DNA of 6,550 bases, taken from positions 1 through 6,550 of the forward strand of contig JAAUTJ010000279.1 of the NCBI GenBank assembly GCA_012031475.1, read 5' to 3'. The notes below the pieces were generated by a model. The model was not told where the DNA came from. It saw only the letters and a list, made by a program, of their open reading frames with translations, and ran no database searches. The stretch comes from Leptolyngbyaceae cyanobacterium SM1_3_5 (lineage in GTDB: Bacteria > Cyanobacteriota > Cyanobacteriia > Elainellales > Elainellaceae). A program made the position numbers and the translations under genes. How positions within the stretch are numbered: the stretch's first letter is position 1; each line of letters opens with the position of its first letter. Positions 5,765-6,550 of this stretch are shown piece after piece.

Positions 5765-5847
5765 GCGAAACCAGTGCGACTAAACCAGCGATCGCCATCA
5801 TTCTTTACGCGCTGTTTCGTTTAGCAACATCGTTTGTTTTGCAGCGT

Positions 5848-6550
5848 TTATTTTGCAGCGATCGATTGTCGAACTATCGATTGTCGAATCAGCGCTGCCA
5901 ATCGTTCCGCGCTATCCGCAACCGCAAGATTTGCAGTCGCCTGTTTCATGGTTTTGAGGTGACTCTCTTGAAGCAAATCAAACACCTGTTGGGTGAGCAG
6001 TTCTGCGGTCAGATCCGCTTGCTGAAAGACGATTGCCGCTCCTGCTTTGGCAAACACGGCAGCATTGTAGGTTTGATGGTCTTCAGCCGCAAACGGATAG
6101 GGAATCAAAATCGCGGGCGTTTGGGCGATCGCCAGTTCGGTCAAGGTTCCGGCTCCGGCACGGCTGACGGCGATCGTGGCTCGCTGCAAGAGTCCGGCCA
6201 TGTTGCTGTAAAACGGCAAAGACAAATAGTGCGGATGGATCAAGCTTTTGGCATCCGGGTCGCTTTCCCCGGTCAGATGCACAACCCAAATGTTGCGATC
6301 GAGCCAAGCCGGAGCCGCCTGCCGCACCAGCCGATTCACCGCCACTGCGCCCTGACTGCCGCCGACCACGACGATCAGCGGCACGTCCGGCGGAATGGGC
6401 AAGTCCGTCAGCGCTTCGGACGTGCGAAACTGCGATCGCACCGGGGTTCCGACGCAGACTGTTTTGGCACGAGGCAAATAGTTTGCGGCAGCGTCGAAGC
6501 CGAGGGCAACCGTGCTGCACCAGGGACTCAGCCAGCGCGTCACTTTTCCA
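5848..6550 (-). CDS. murG: UDP-GlcNAc:undecaprenyl-PP-MurNAc-pentapeptide GlcNAc transferase, C-terminal part
   Basis: MurG adds GlcNAc to lipid I to make lipid II on the cytoplasmic face of the inner membrane, the last cytoplasmic step of peptidoglycan precursor synthesis. The frame is open to the window edge, so the N-terminus (acceptor-side domain with the GGTGGH-type loop) lies outside; about 234 residues are present. Visible hallmarks, counted from the GTG at 6543, are GTPVR (32-36), VVVGGSQGAVAVN (58-70), YSNMAGLL (112-119), SRAGAGTLTELA (127-138) and the donor-site HQTYNAA (156-162). The last residues RQSIVRQSIAAK arise from a 15-bp in-frame duplication. It is not evidently part of the glycan cluster, being separated by the small gene and two spacers of about 200-260 bases. 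No terminator with a T-run is visible after the stop. Confidence 0.95.
   Translation of the reverse strand, partial: GKVTRWLSPWCSTVALGFDAAANYLPRAKTVCVGTPVRSQFRTSEALTDLPIPPDVPLIVVVGGSQGAVAVNRLVRQAAPAWLDRNIWVVHLTGESDPDAKSLIHPHYLSLPFYSNMAGLLQRATIAVSRAGAGTLTELAIAQTPAILIPYPFAAEDHQTYNAAVFAKAGAAIVFQQADLTAELLTQQVFDLLQESHLKTMKQATANLAVADSAERLAALIRQSIVRQSIAAK
5861..5888. repeat. 15-bp-period duplication at the 3' end of murG
   Basis: atcgattgtcgaa occurs at 5861-5873 and again at 5876-5888 (period 15), coding RQSIV then RQSIA. A second short repeat, ttttgcagcg, lies at 5837-5846 and 5851-5860 across the stop codon. The change is in frame and lengthens only the C-terminal tail. Confidence 0.8.

Overview
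The window comes from a cyanobacterium. The octamer GCGATCGC (HIP1) occurs at least a dozen times, together with many degenerate CGATCG copies. There are heptameric short tandem repeats, and the proteins read best as cyanobacterial family members. All convincing genes lie on the minus strand, so the order of reading is from high to low coordinates. No tRNA, rRNA, CRISPR array, transposase or phage gene is visible. I could not narrow the genus from the sequence alone.

Layout from right to left (5' to 3' on the coding strand). At 5848-6550 is the C-terminal part of MurG, the peptidoglycan lipid II synthase, cut by the window edge. Next is a roughly 200-base spacer with a 14-bp perfect palindrome, an 11-bp inverted repeat and a 15-bp tandem repeat. 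It leads into a 49-residue small protein (5493-5642) with a strong Shine-Dalgarno site. A 257-base gene-free stretch follows, holding two overlapping hairpins. Then comes a compact glycan-assembly cluster: a family 9 (heptosyltransferase-like) glycosyltransferase (4235-5235), a short protein resembling only part of a family 9 enzyme (3815-4242), a family 4 glycosyltransferase (2843-3805), a fusion of a family 4 glycosyltransferase with a GmhA-type phosphoheptose isomerase domain (809-2766), and a classical short-chain dehydrogenase/reductase (46-768).

The two heptose-type signatures (GmhA-like isomerase and family 9 transferase) together with two family 4 transferases suggest assembly of a heptose-containing surface glycan or LPS-like core. 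That is inference: the kinase/adenylyltransferase (HldE) and epimerase genes that would complete an ADP-heptose pathway are not in the window.

The most notable point is that three of the five cluster genes each carry one apparent single-base deletion, all in the same direction, at short A or T runs (2583-2585, 3936-3937, 4492-4495). Adding one base at each site restores a family-like protein. Either the assembly has indel errors, or the cluster is decaying; one of the three sites also happens to be a -1 slippery heptamer. The other points of interest are the glycosyltransferase-isomerase fusion with its repeat-encoded tail, the conserved-looking small protein with its structured upstream region, and inverted heptamer arrays flanking the fusion/reductase pair.
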